This document shows positions 1 through 5,088 of a DNA stretch of 5,088 nucleotides, in pieces. The notes under the pieces were generated by a model. It was not told where the DNA came from. It ran no database searches and saw nothing but the letters and a program-made list of their open reading frames with translations. The stretch's first letter is position 1. Every line of letters begins with the position of its first letter. Position numbers and translations under genes: made by a program. This DNA is from Propionibacteriaceae bacterium (GTDB taxonomy: Bacteria > Actinomycetota > Actinomycetes > Propionibacteriales > Propionibacteriaceae), in the NCBI GenBank assembly GCA_009781325.1, contig WQYJ01000162.1:1-5088 (forward strand), in the 5' to 3' direction.

Positions 1-23
1 CTCCATACGTCGGCTGCCGGGGG

Positions 24-41
24 TCCTGCCTCACGGCAGGA
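24..41. repeat. Perfect inverted repeat, possible operator or upstream hairpin
   Basis: The arms TCCTGCC (24-30) and GGCAGGA (35-41) are exact reverse complements around a 4-nt TCAC loop. The palindrome lies where the -35 region of the promoter at 52-57 would be, so it could be a repressor or activator site for the ABC operon. It could also be an RNA hairpin at the end of an upstream transcript, but no T-tract follows (the next bases are G-rich), which argues against a classical intrinsic terminator. CTGCC at 14-18 can also pair with GGCAG at 35-39, giving an alternative fold. The symmetry is seen directly; the role is inferred. Confidence 0.5.
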
Positions 42-51
42 TGACGGGGGG

Positions 52-64
52 TAGGCTGGGGGCG
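52..64 (+). promoter_or_regulatory. Probable -10 element of a leaderless promoter for the ABC operon
   Basis: TAGGCT at 52-57 fits the TAnnnT -10 consensus common in Actinobacteria. Six bases separate it from the GTG at 64, so the expected transcription start falls on or beside the first base of the start codon. No good TTGACA-like -35 is found 16-19 bases upstream; that stretch is taken up by the inverted repeat at 24-41. A G-run (58-62) lies next to the start codon but too close to act as a normal Shine-Dalgarno sequence. The hexamer and spacing are visible; leaderless transcription is inferred. Confidence 0.5.
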
Positions 65-762
65 TGGAAGAGTCAGACCTAGCGCCGGTGGTTGTTGAGC
101 TGAAGTCGGTGACAAAACAGTACGAGCTTGCCTCGGGGGCGGTGGTGGTCCTGGATAATGTCGACCTGCAGATTACCCAGGGGGCTATCGTCGCGGTGAA
201 GGGGGTCTCGGGGTCGGGGAAGTCGACTCTGCTGCACTTACTGGCAGCCATTGACCGTCCGACAACGGGAAGCGTTATCGTTGACGGCTATGACCTATCA
301 AACCTCAGACCACGCCAGCAGGCAGATTTCCGGGCGCGATCCATCGGTTTCGTCTTCCAGTTCTTCAACCTCATGCCCACCCTCACAGTCGCCGAGAATG
401 TCGCCAGCGGACTAGAACCCCTGCACTGGAAACGCCGCATCCGTGACGAAGCCGTACGCGAGGCTCTGAACAGCGTCGAATTGCTCGACCAGGCCAACAA
501 ATACCCTGCACAGATTTCCGGCGGTCAACAGCAAAGGGCAGCCATCGCCCGCGCGATTGCCAAGAAACCTCCGATACTCCTCGCCGATGAACCCACTGGT
601 GCCCTCGATGTGAAAACCGCTCGGGTCGTACTCGAATACCTCAAAAAGATGCAGTCCCAGATGGGATGCACACTAGTCATCGCCACCCATGACCCGGTGG
701 TCGCTGACTTCGCGGATACGGTGTATCGGGTTGGCGGGGGAATCATGGAGCGCGAGCGGTGA
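64..762 (+). CDS. ABC transporter ATP-binding protein, LolD/MacB/FtsE type
   Basis: This 232-residue cytoplasmic ATPase should power the permease encoded 3 nt downstream. All nucleotide-binding motifs are present in order: Walker A GVSGSGKST (47-55), Q-loop Gln99 in VFQFFNLMP, signature ISGGQQQR (151-158), Walker B ILLADEP with catalytic Glu176 (171-177), D-loop GALD (179-182) and switch His209 in ATHD. The length (about 230) and the NLMPTLTVAEN and ADEPTGALD patterns are typical of the LolD/MacB/FtsE group, whose partners are FtsX-like permeases used for lipoprotein or peptide export, or for mechanical signalling, rather than import. An in-frame TAG at 52-54 makes the GTG at 64 the most upstream possible start; a GTG at 88 is a weaker alternative without a convincing ribosome site. 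The gene appears intact and catalytically competent. The substrate cannot be read from the sequence, and no two-component or regulator gene is in view. Confidence 0.96.
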   Translation: MEESDLAPVVVELKSVTKQYELASGAVVVLDNVDLQITQGAIVAVKGVSGSGKSTLLHLLAAIDRPTTGSVIVDGYDLSNLRPRQQADFRARSIGFVFQFFNLMPTLTVAENVASGLEPLHWKRRIRDEAVREALNSVELLDQANKYPAQISGGQQQRAAIARAIAKKPPILLADEPTGALDVKTARVVLEYLKKMQSQMGCTLVIATHDPVVADFADTVYRVGGGIMERER

Positions 763-765
763 ACC

Positions 766-3171
766 ATGGGCCCTGATCCAACACACCTGACCATCCGCCG
801 CCGTCTTCTGCCTCCGGTTATTGCTCATCTGCTCGGGTCGGCGAAGTCGATGACCGGTCGTCTGGCTGCTCTGGTGGCGATCACCGCTGCCTGCCTGGGT
901 ATCTACACCGGCGGATTATCGGCTGTCGACTCCACCTTGGCAGCCAGGGATCTGTGGTTCGATGAGGGTTACCTCGCTGATTTACAAGTCCATTTCGGTA
1001 CGGTTCCTACCGATGTCGTCCCGGATTTCTCGGATGTCGACGGAGTTGATTCTTTCCGAGTACGAGCCTTGCTCGGCGGCTCTGTCGATGTGACCGGCAA
1101 TGCCCATCTGAGTCTCCAACTCATCACCGGGACCCATAACCGCAGCGCCGCAATCAACCGCCTGGTGTTGCTGGAGGGCGAGTTCCTCGATCCTGAGGAT
1201 GACCAGGGGATACTGATCGACTGGCATCTGAGCGACTCCCATCAAGTTCAGGTTGGCGATGAACTGAAGGTAACCCTGGGTGACACCACAGTGGATCTGA
1301 AGGTACGCGGGGTCGTACGCGACGCAGAGTTCCTGCTTGCTCCGGCTAATCCATCACTGTTCATCCCCACCAAGGATTCCCTCGGTGTTGGTTTCGTCAA
1401 CGACATCACTGTGGAGAACATCGATGGTTTCGTTCCGGCAAACTCCGTACTCATCCGCCTGCAGCCGGGGGCTGACATCAGTGAGGTGCGTCAGGCAATC
1501 CTGGACTTTGCTGTAGAAAGCGGATTAGAGCGCGCGTATGCGCTGGCACCCTCCGAACAGTTCTCGTCGCTGTTCTTAGAGAAGAACCTCGCAGCCTTCG
1601 GTACGGTCGTCCCGGTGATCGTCGGTGTCACAGGACTCTCCTCGGTTTTCGTCACCTTCTTCCTGTTGGCCCAATGGCTGACCCGCGAGCGCCGGGCTTT
1701 AGGCGTACTCATGACTCTGGGATACCCCGCCTCGGCGTTGGCGCGGGCTTTCATGGTGATCATCGCGATCCTGGCGGTGCTGTCGATTGGTCTCGGTGTT
1801 GGGGTGGGATATTTCCTGGCATGGCTATTCGTCGGGCAGTACGCGGTGTCGGTGGGGCTGCCTGTGGCGGCGACAGTGCTGACACCGGCGTACCTATGGT
1901 TCGGATGCGGTGCGATCGCGGTTGTTTTTGCCGGAGCAGCGATATTCGCAGCCACCAATGTGTCCCGGATGACCCCGCTGGACGCCATTCGGGCTGTGCC
2001 ATCCGCTCACAAGTATCCAGGGCGAGTCTCAGGGTGGCTGGGTGGGCGTCTGCCGACAAGTTGGCTGCGGATTGCCGTACGTAATACTGTGCGTGACAAG
2101 CTGGTTTCTGTTCTGACGATCGTCTCGATGGCTCTGGGGTTCGGGATCACAGCAAGCTTCTTCATTGCTTTCTATTCAGTGGTGACCACAGCCCAGTCCC
2201 AGGTGGATGCTTCGACCTGGGATTTGCTGGCTGACTTCCGTACTCCTGTTGATCAGGACATTGTGACCCAGCTCGGTGAGGATTCTTCCGCTGTAGATGT
2301 CACCGGCCAAGTAAGAGGGGCCTTGCAGGGCAGTGCAAATTCGGAGCATGCAAATCTCTATGTGGGCGGTTTTGACCCTGACAAGCTGTGGTACACGATT
2401 CCGATGCTGCTGGAGGGCGGTGATGTCACTGATGAGGATTCGCAAGGGATTCTGATTGAAGTGACCACAGCAGATCAGCTCGGAGTGGGCATGGGTGATG
2501 TGGTGGAGCTGGACTCGACCTCGGGTCATTTTGAGGCTCATGTCATCGGGATTTTCTCGGGTGCCTTGCCGGGAGAAGCGCGGTTCACAGTGTCCTTTGC
2601 TCAGGAGGTTTTTGCCCTAGATGGGCTTTATACTGGGATGTTGGTACGTGTATCGCCTGGTGAACTGGGCAATGTCGGGGATTGGTTGGCGGGCCAGGAT
2701 AGTGTCCAACAGGTGCTGACACGGATTGAGATCAAGGATCAGATCACGGCGTTGTCCGATCAGATCACCGCGATACTTCGGATCGGGTCGTCGGTGTCGA
2801 TTGTGGTGGCGATTCTGTTTGTTTTGGCTTGTTTGGGGTATACGGTGCTGAAGCGTTCCGATGATTATCAGTTGCTGCGGTGTTTGGGGTTTAGGAATCG
2901 AGTGGTGGTTGCCACGATCCTGTCGGAGACGCTGATTTTGGGTTTGACTGCGATGGTGGTGGCTGTTCCGATTGGTGCGGTGACTGCGTACTACACCGGT
3001 TGGCGGATCTCTCGGGTGTGGTTCCATGTCAATACCACCCCTACTGTCGGTGATTATGTGCAGACCTTTGTTCCGGCTCTGGTGTTGTTGCCGCTTGTCG
3101 CGTTGCCGATGGCGCGTGGGGTGCTTTCGGAATCCTTGGATGGGTTTATGCGATCGAGGACTTTGGGATAG
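766..3171 (+). CDS. ABC transporter permease with two FtsX/MacB-type halves
   Basis: This 801-residue membrane protein is the partner of the upstream ATPase; 3 nt separate stop and start, so translation is probably coupled. By eye there are eight membrane segments in a 1+3 / 1+3 arrangement: about 31-53, 282-304, 328-356, 372-396, then 447-473, 672-695, 713-743 and 764-783. Large extracytoplasmic domains lie between the first and second segments of each half (about 54-280 and 474-670). FtsX-type cytoplasmic loops are seen at RERRALGVLMTLGY (307-320) and DDYQLLRCLGF (699-709), with MTPLDAIRA at 402-410. Residues 135-186 and 548-599 align without gaps and share LLEG and QGILI, showing internal duplication. 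This is the common architecture of large Gram-positive FtsX-domain exporter permeases. The ATG at 766 has only a weak purine-rich sequence (GAGCGG, 754-759) in front. No ligand is predictable; peptide, lipoprotein or lipid export are possibilities. Confidence 0.94.
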   Translation: MGPDPTHLTIRRRLLPPVIAHLLGSAKSMTGRLAALVAITAACLGIYTGGLSAVDSTLAARDLWFDEGYLADLQVHFGTVPTDVVPDFSDVDGVDSFRVRALLGGSVDVTGNAHLSLQLITGTHNRSAAINRLVLLEGEFLDPEDDQGILIDWHLSDSHQVQVGDELKVTLGDTTVDLKVRGVVRDAEFLLAPANPSLFIPTKDSLGVGFVNDITVENIDGFVPANSVLIRLQPGADISEVRQAILDFAVESGLERAYALAPSEQFSSLFLEKNLAAFGTVVPVIVGVTGLSSVFVTFFLLAQWLTRERRALGVLMTLGYPASALARAFMVIIAILAVLSIGLGVGVGYFLAWLFVGQYAVSVGLPVAATVLTPAYLWFGCGAIAVVFAGAAIFAATNVSRMTPLDAIRAVPSAHKYPGRVSGWLGGRLPTSWLRIAVRNTVRDKLVSVLTIVSMALGFGITASFFIAFYSVVTTAQSQVDASTWDLLADFRTPVDQDIVTQLGEDSSAVDVTGQVRGALQGSANSEHANLYVGGFDPDKLWYTIPMLLEGGDVTDEDSQGILIEVTTADQLGVGMGDVVELDSTSGHFEAHVIGIFSGALPGEARFTVSFAQEVFALDGLYTGMLVRVSPGELGNVGDWLAGQDSVQQVLTRIEIKDQITALSDQITAILRIGSSVSIVVAILFVLACLGYTVLKRSDDYQLLRCLGFRNRVVVATILSETLILGLTAMVVAVPIGAVTAYYTGWRISRVWFHVNTTPTVGDYVQTFVPALVLLPLVALPMARGVLSESLDGFMRSRTLG
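2737..2778 (+). repeat. 21-bp tandem repeat inside the permease gene
   Basis: Two 21-bp units (2737-2757 and 2758-2778) begin with GATCAGATCACGGCG and GATCAGATCACCGCG, which match at 14 of 15 bases before diverging. They encode DQITALS followed by DQITAIL (residues 658-671), an exact seven-residue heptad step in the helix leading into the sixth membrane segment. It keeps the reading frame. A small tandem duplication lengthening the pre-membrane helix by two turns is a reasonable inference, but selection for a heptad pattern could produce the same picture. Confidence 0.6.
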
Positions 3172-3172
3172 T

Positions 3173-3207
3173 ACGGCTGGGTCAATAGCCGCCATTGGGG
3201 CCGTTTT
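3173..3207 (+). terminator. Weak candidate terminator after the permease gene
   Basis: Directly after the permease stop, ACGGCT (3173-3178) can pair with GGCCGT (3199-3204), with one G-U pair, followed by a short T-run (3204-3207). A competing hairpin pairs CGGCT (3174-3178) with AGCCG (3187-3191) around an 8-nt loop. The loop of the first option is long (20 nt) and the T-tract short, so this is only a modest candidate for ending the exporter transcript. Partial read-through into yraN-comM cannot be excluded. Confidence 0.3.
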
Positions 3208-3225
3208 GTCGTGTTCGGGCAAATC

Positions 3226-3234
3226 TGTGGATAA
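3226..3234 (-). promoter_or_regulatory. DnaA box, exact TTATCCACA on the minus strand
   Basis: The + strand reads TGTGGATAA, the exact reverse complement of the DnaA box TTATCCACA. It lies in the intergenic gap about 90 bp before the yraN start and 14 bp before or within the candidate promoter region. A single 9-mer could arise by chance, but a second near-match in the same orientation 30 bp away strengthens the case. Binding by DnaA is inferred. Confidence 0.55.
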
Positions 3235-3239
3235 GAATC

Positions 3240-3267
3240 CTGACAACAGCGACTATGTGGATAGAAC
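3240..3267 (+). promoter_or_regulatory. Candidate promoter for yraN-comM
   Basis: CTGACA (3240-3245) resembles a -35 TTGACA with one mismatch, and TAGAAC (3262-3267) is a 4-of-6 match to TATAAT at 16-bp spacing. Transcription would begin near 3274 and leave an untranslated leader of about 40 nt before the strong ribosome site at 3304-3308. The -10 element overlaps the second DnaA-box-like site, so bound DnaA could influence initiation. The -10 is imperfect, hence the low confidence. Confidence 0.35.
3256..3264 (-). promoter_or_regulatory. Second DnaA-box-like site, CTATCCACA on the minus strand
   Basis: The + strand reads TGTGGATAG, whose reverse complement CTATCCACA differs from TTATCCACA only at the first base, a position known to tolerate C. 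It has the same orientation as the site at 3226-3234 and begins exactly 30 bp after it, close to three helical turns, so two DnaA molecules would sit on the same face. It overlaps the candidate -10 element at 3262-3267. Confidence 0.45.
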
Positions 3268-3303
3268 GCATTTGTTCATGATGGTGCTCTATGGCCTGGG
3301 TAT

Positions 3304-3308
3304 GGAGG
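3304..3308 (+). promoter_or_regulatory. Strong ribosome binding site fixing the yraN start
   Basis: GGAGG lies 6 nt before the ATG at 3315, the ideal spacing. An in-frame ATG at 3291 lies upstream of this site and has no ribosome site of its own, and a GTG at 3312 is only 3 nt away. The start at 3315 is therefore preferred, removing eight residues from the longest possible reading frame. Confidence 0.75.
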
Positions 3309-3314
3309 TCAGTG

Positions 3315-3689
3315 ATGGATGTACGCAGATCAATTGGTATGTGGGGCGAGGATTGTGCGGTGAGATACCTCGAAAACCTGGGGTGGACCGTACTAGAGAG
3401 AAACTGGCGTTATAAGAAACTTGGTGAGGTCGACATCGTTGCTGTTGAGCCCAGTGAGCGCAACGGGGTGCTTGTGTTCTGCGAGGTGAAAGCAAAGCGC
3501 GGGCGAGGCTATGGTGATCCGCTGGAAGCCATCACTCGGGCTAAGCTTGCACGTCTGCATCGGCTGGCGTGTGCCTGGATGTCGACCCATGAGATGGCCT
3601 TTGATCGGGTCCGCATCGATGCGATTGGGATTCTTGCACCCAAGAATGAGCACTGGGAGCTCACTCATGTCAAGGCGGCGCGGCTATGA
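3315..3689 (+). CDS. yraN: YraN family protein (UPF0102), endonuclease-like
   Basis: The product is a 124-residue protein of the UPF0102/YraN family, predicted to have the PD-(D/E)XK nuclease fold and suspected to act on DNA or recombination intermediates; its reaction is not well established. Visible hallmarks are GMWGEDCAVRYLENLGW (8-24, matching the family's G-x-x-G-E-x-x-A-x-x-Y-L pattern), RNWR (29-32), then the predicted active-site residues Glu38 and Asp40 in GEVD and Glu57 and Lys59 in CEVK, followed by RGRGYGDPLEAI and a basic helix (AKLARLHRLACAW). The length is normal for the family. The start at 3315 is chosen for its GGAGG site and because family members begin shortly before the G-E motif. 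Its stop overlaps the comM start (ATGA, 3686-3689), so the two are probably translationally coupled, in keeping with the frequent yraN-comM(-dprA) order in Actinobacteria. The gene looks intact. Confidence 0.93.
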   Translation: MDVRRSIGMWGEDCAVRYLENLGWTVLERNWRYKKLGEVDIVAVEPSERNGVLVFCEVKAKRGRGYGDPLEAITRAKLARLHRLACAWMSTHEMAFDRVRIDAIGILAPKNEHWELTHVKAARL

Positions 3690-5088
3690 CCGAAGTGTGG
3701 GGGATTGCTCGTGCGCAATCGGTGGCTCTGCTGGGGATGGAAGCAATGCAGGTCACCGTGGAGGCATGGAATGGATCGGGGCTGCCGCGTACGACGATGG
3801 TGGGTCTGCCGGATGCGGCGCTGACCCAGGCAAAGGAAAGATGCCGGGCGGCAGTGCTGAGTTCGGGGTATACCTGGCCTAGTCATGTGCTCACGATTAA
3901 CCTGACACCAGCGAGTTTGCCCAAGACAGGGTCTCATTATGATCTGGGGATTGCTGCGGCTGTGATGGCAACCGAGGGGGTTCTTCACTATGTCTGCCTC
4001 AACGAGGTTCTGCTGCTCGGGGAACTTGGTCTTGATGGGCAGGTTCATCCTGTACGGGGAGTTTTGCCAGCACTGTTGGGGGCGAGGCGTTTGGGGATGA
4101 CCCGGGCGGTGGTTCCAGCCGCGCAACTCAACGAAGCCAGACTCGTCGAGGGGATAGAAATCCGCGGGGTGGGAGATCTGCAGGATCTTGTGGCTGTTCT
4201 CAATGGCAGTCCGGGGGTCGAGACCGAGGAGACAGACAAGATCGTACCTGCACCACTTCAGGCTCCCGACTTAAAGGATGTCGTCGGCTTAACCCAGGCA
4301 AAGTATGCCCTGGAGGTAGCAGCGGCTGGGCGGCATCACCTGTATTTCCATGGTCCTCCGGGGGTGGGGAAGGCCTTGTTGGCGTCGTGTCTGCCGACGA
4401 TCCTGCCTGATTTGAAGACAGATGAGGCGATGGAGGTTGCGGCTATTCAATCGCTGGTGAATCTGTCTCTTGATTCTTTACCGAAGCGCCCTCCGTACTC
4501 GGCGCCGCATCATTCGGCTTCGCTGGCGTCCTTAGTTGGCGGGGGAGCGCGTATTGCCCGTCCGGGTGCGGTGTCTTTAGCTCATCGCGGAGTTCTGTTT
4601 CTTGATGAGGCACCCGAGTTTGCCACACCGGCTCTGGAGGCGCTGCGTACTCCTTTGGAACTCGGGGAGATCGTCCTGGGCCGCTCGGAGATGTCGGTGA
4701 AATATCCGGCTCGGTTCCAGCTTGTTTTGGCTGCGAATCCGTGTCCATGCGGGTTAGCCTCGACTCCGCGCAGCAAGTGTGTCTGCACTCCAATGATGGT
4801 GAGAAAGTACGCTTCGCGGTTGTCGGGGCCGATTACGGATCGGATCGATATTCAGGGTCATATTCTGCCTGTGCGCCGAAGTCTTGTGAGTGCTGTCAGT
4901 GAAGCCGAGAGTTCTTCTGTGGTCGCACAGCGGGTGTTAGTTGCCAGAGATCGCCAGCAAACCAGGCTTGAGGGAACACCGTGGACGACCAATGCTGAGT
5001 TGCCCGGTAGGTATGTCCGCAAGGAATTACCAGTGCCTGAGTCAGTGAGCATGCTCGATGCTGCGGTGGCGAATGGGAGTTTGTCGGC
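3686..5088 (+). CDS. comM: ComM/YifB family AAA+ ATPase (Mg chelatase-like), partial at the window end
   Basis: This reading frame runs from ATG 3686 through the window edge, giving 467 residues; family members are around 500-510, so roughly 40 residues are missing only because the window stops. ComM of transformable Gram-negative bacteria is a hexameric helicase that promotes branch migration during natural transformation; its role in Actinobacteria is less clear. An N-terminal Lon-like domain (about 20-175) contains GLPDAAL (40-46), NLTPASLPK and LGELGLDG. The AAA+ core has Walker A GPPGVGKALL (223-232), APHHSAS, Walker B GVLFLDE (302-308), sensor-type Asn351 in AANPCPCG, a four-cysteine set (Cys353, 355, 365, 367) probably binding zinc, and the arginine-finger region SGPITDRID (Arg386). 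The helical C-terminal domain begins after that. Walker A has Ala230 where Thr or Ser is expected, which is unusual. AAGG at 3672-3675 is a weak ribosome site, so coupling with yraN through the ATGA overlap is likely. Confidence 0.95.
   Translation, partial: MTEVWGIARAQSVALLGMEAMQVTVEAWNGSGLPRTTMVGLPDAALTQAKERCRAAVLSSGYTWPSHVLTINLTPASLPKTGSHYDLGIAAAVMATEGVLHYVCLNEVLLLGELGLDGQVHPVRGVLPALLGARRLGMTRAVVPAAQLNEARLVEGIEIRGVGDLQDLVAVLNGSPGVETEETDKIVPAPLQAPDLKDVVGLTQAKYALEVAAAGRHHLYFHGPPGVGKALLASCLPTILPDLKTDEAMEVAAIQSLVNLSLDSLPKRPPYSAPHHSASLASLVGGGARIARPGAVSLAHRGVLFLDEAPEFATPALEALRTPLELGEIVLGRSEMSVKYPARFQLVLAANPCPCGLASTPRSKCVCTPMMVRKYASRLSGPITDRIDIQGHILPVRRSLVSAVSEAESSSVVAQRVLVARDRQQTRLEGTPWTTNAELPGRYVRKELPVPESVSMLDAAVANGSLS

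Noticed and set aside
1491..1988. Minus-strand open frame of 165 codons within the permease
   Set aside because: Low-complexity Ala/Thr/Pro composition, no motif, and fully antisense to membrane helices of the permease.
2730..2784. Cluster of six GATC sites in about 55 bp, reminiscent of Dam-regulated regions
   Set aside because: The sites follow from Asp-Gln, Glu-Ile and Gln-Ile codon junctions in the DQITALSDQITAILRIG stretch and from the 21-bp repeat. Dam/SeqA control is not expected in Actinobacteria.
2617..3246. Long minus-strand open frame (209 codons) over the permease 3' end
   Set aside because: Its translation is rich in Arg, His, Gln and Pro with no recognisable domain, and it lies entirely opposite a well-supported FtsX-type membrane region. 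It is a by-product of G/T-rich coding on the + strand.
3172..3314. Intergenic gap with DnaA boxes considered as a replication origin
   Set aside because: It is only 143 bp, holds two boxes at most, has no AT-rich unwinding region and no neighbouring dnaA/dnaN genes.
3278..3415. Small + strand frame beginning at tandem ATGs (3278, 3281) that overlaps the yraN start
   Set aside because: It overlaps the well-supported yraN frame by 100 bases, has no convincing ribosome site and shows no leader-peptide features such as codon runs or an attenuator hairpin.
3511..3882. Second + strand frame across the yraN-comM junction
   Set aside because: It is a shifted reading of the end of yraN and start of comM, both of which have clear family motifs in their own frames.
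1..5088. Apparent abundance of GTAC tetramers, considered as an uptake or recognition signal
   Set aside because: By eye there are roughly 25, not far above chance for this length and composition. They have no shared longer context, and many fall at Val-Arg or Arg-Thr codon junctions.

Overview
The window is about 5 kb of bacterial chromosome with moderately high GC (high 50s percent by eye), and all four recognisable genes lie on the + strand. Three things suggest a high-GC Gram-positive (Actinomycetota): a GTG start with an actinobacterial-type TAnnnT -10 element just upstream, the style of the YraN and ComM proteins, and the yraN-comM gene pair. A Propionibacteriaceae-like organism is a guess, not a call.

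Layout. Positions 1-63 are a short upstream region with a perfect inverted repeat and a -10-like hexamer placed so that transcription could start at or next to the GTG start. Positions 64-762 encode a LolD/MacB-type ABC ATPase. After a 3-nt gap, 766-3171 encode its 801-residue permease, a tandemly duplicated FtsX/MacB-type membrane protein. Together they form a two-gene ABC exporter or mechanotransmission module of unknown substrate. Positions 3172-3314 are the only real intergenic gap. It holds a weak terminator-like structure, two same-strand DnaA-box-like sites 30 bp apart, a candidate promoter and a strong Shine-Dalgarno sequence. Positions 3315-3689 encode YraN (UPF0102, PD-(D/E)XK nuclease fold). 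It overlaps by 4 nt the start of comM (3686 to beyond the window end), a ComM/YifB AAA+ protein of the branch-migration helicase family linked to natural transformation.

How the genes work together. The ABC ATPase and permease should assemble into one membrane complex. YraN and ComM are probably co-translated DNA-processing proteins, and dprA usually follows them in related genomes (established context, outside this window). The two operons look independent, separated by the 143-bp gap.

No clearly new system is present. The points most worth a second look are the paired DnaA-box-like sites over the yraN-comM promoter region, the missing Thr/Ser in the ComM Walker A motif, and the probable leaderless promoter with a palindrome over its -35 region upstream of the exporter. 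I see no tRNA, rRNA, CRISPR, insertion sequence or attachment site.
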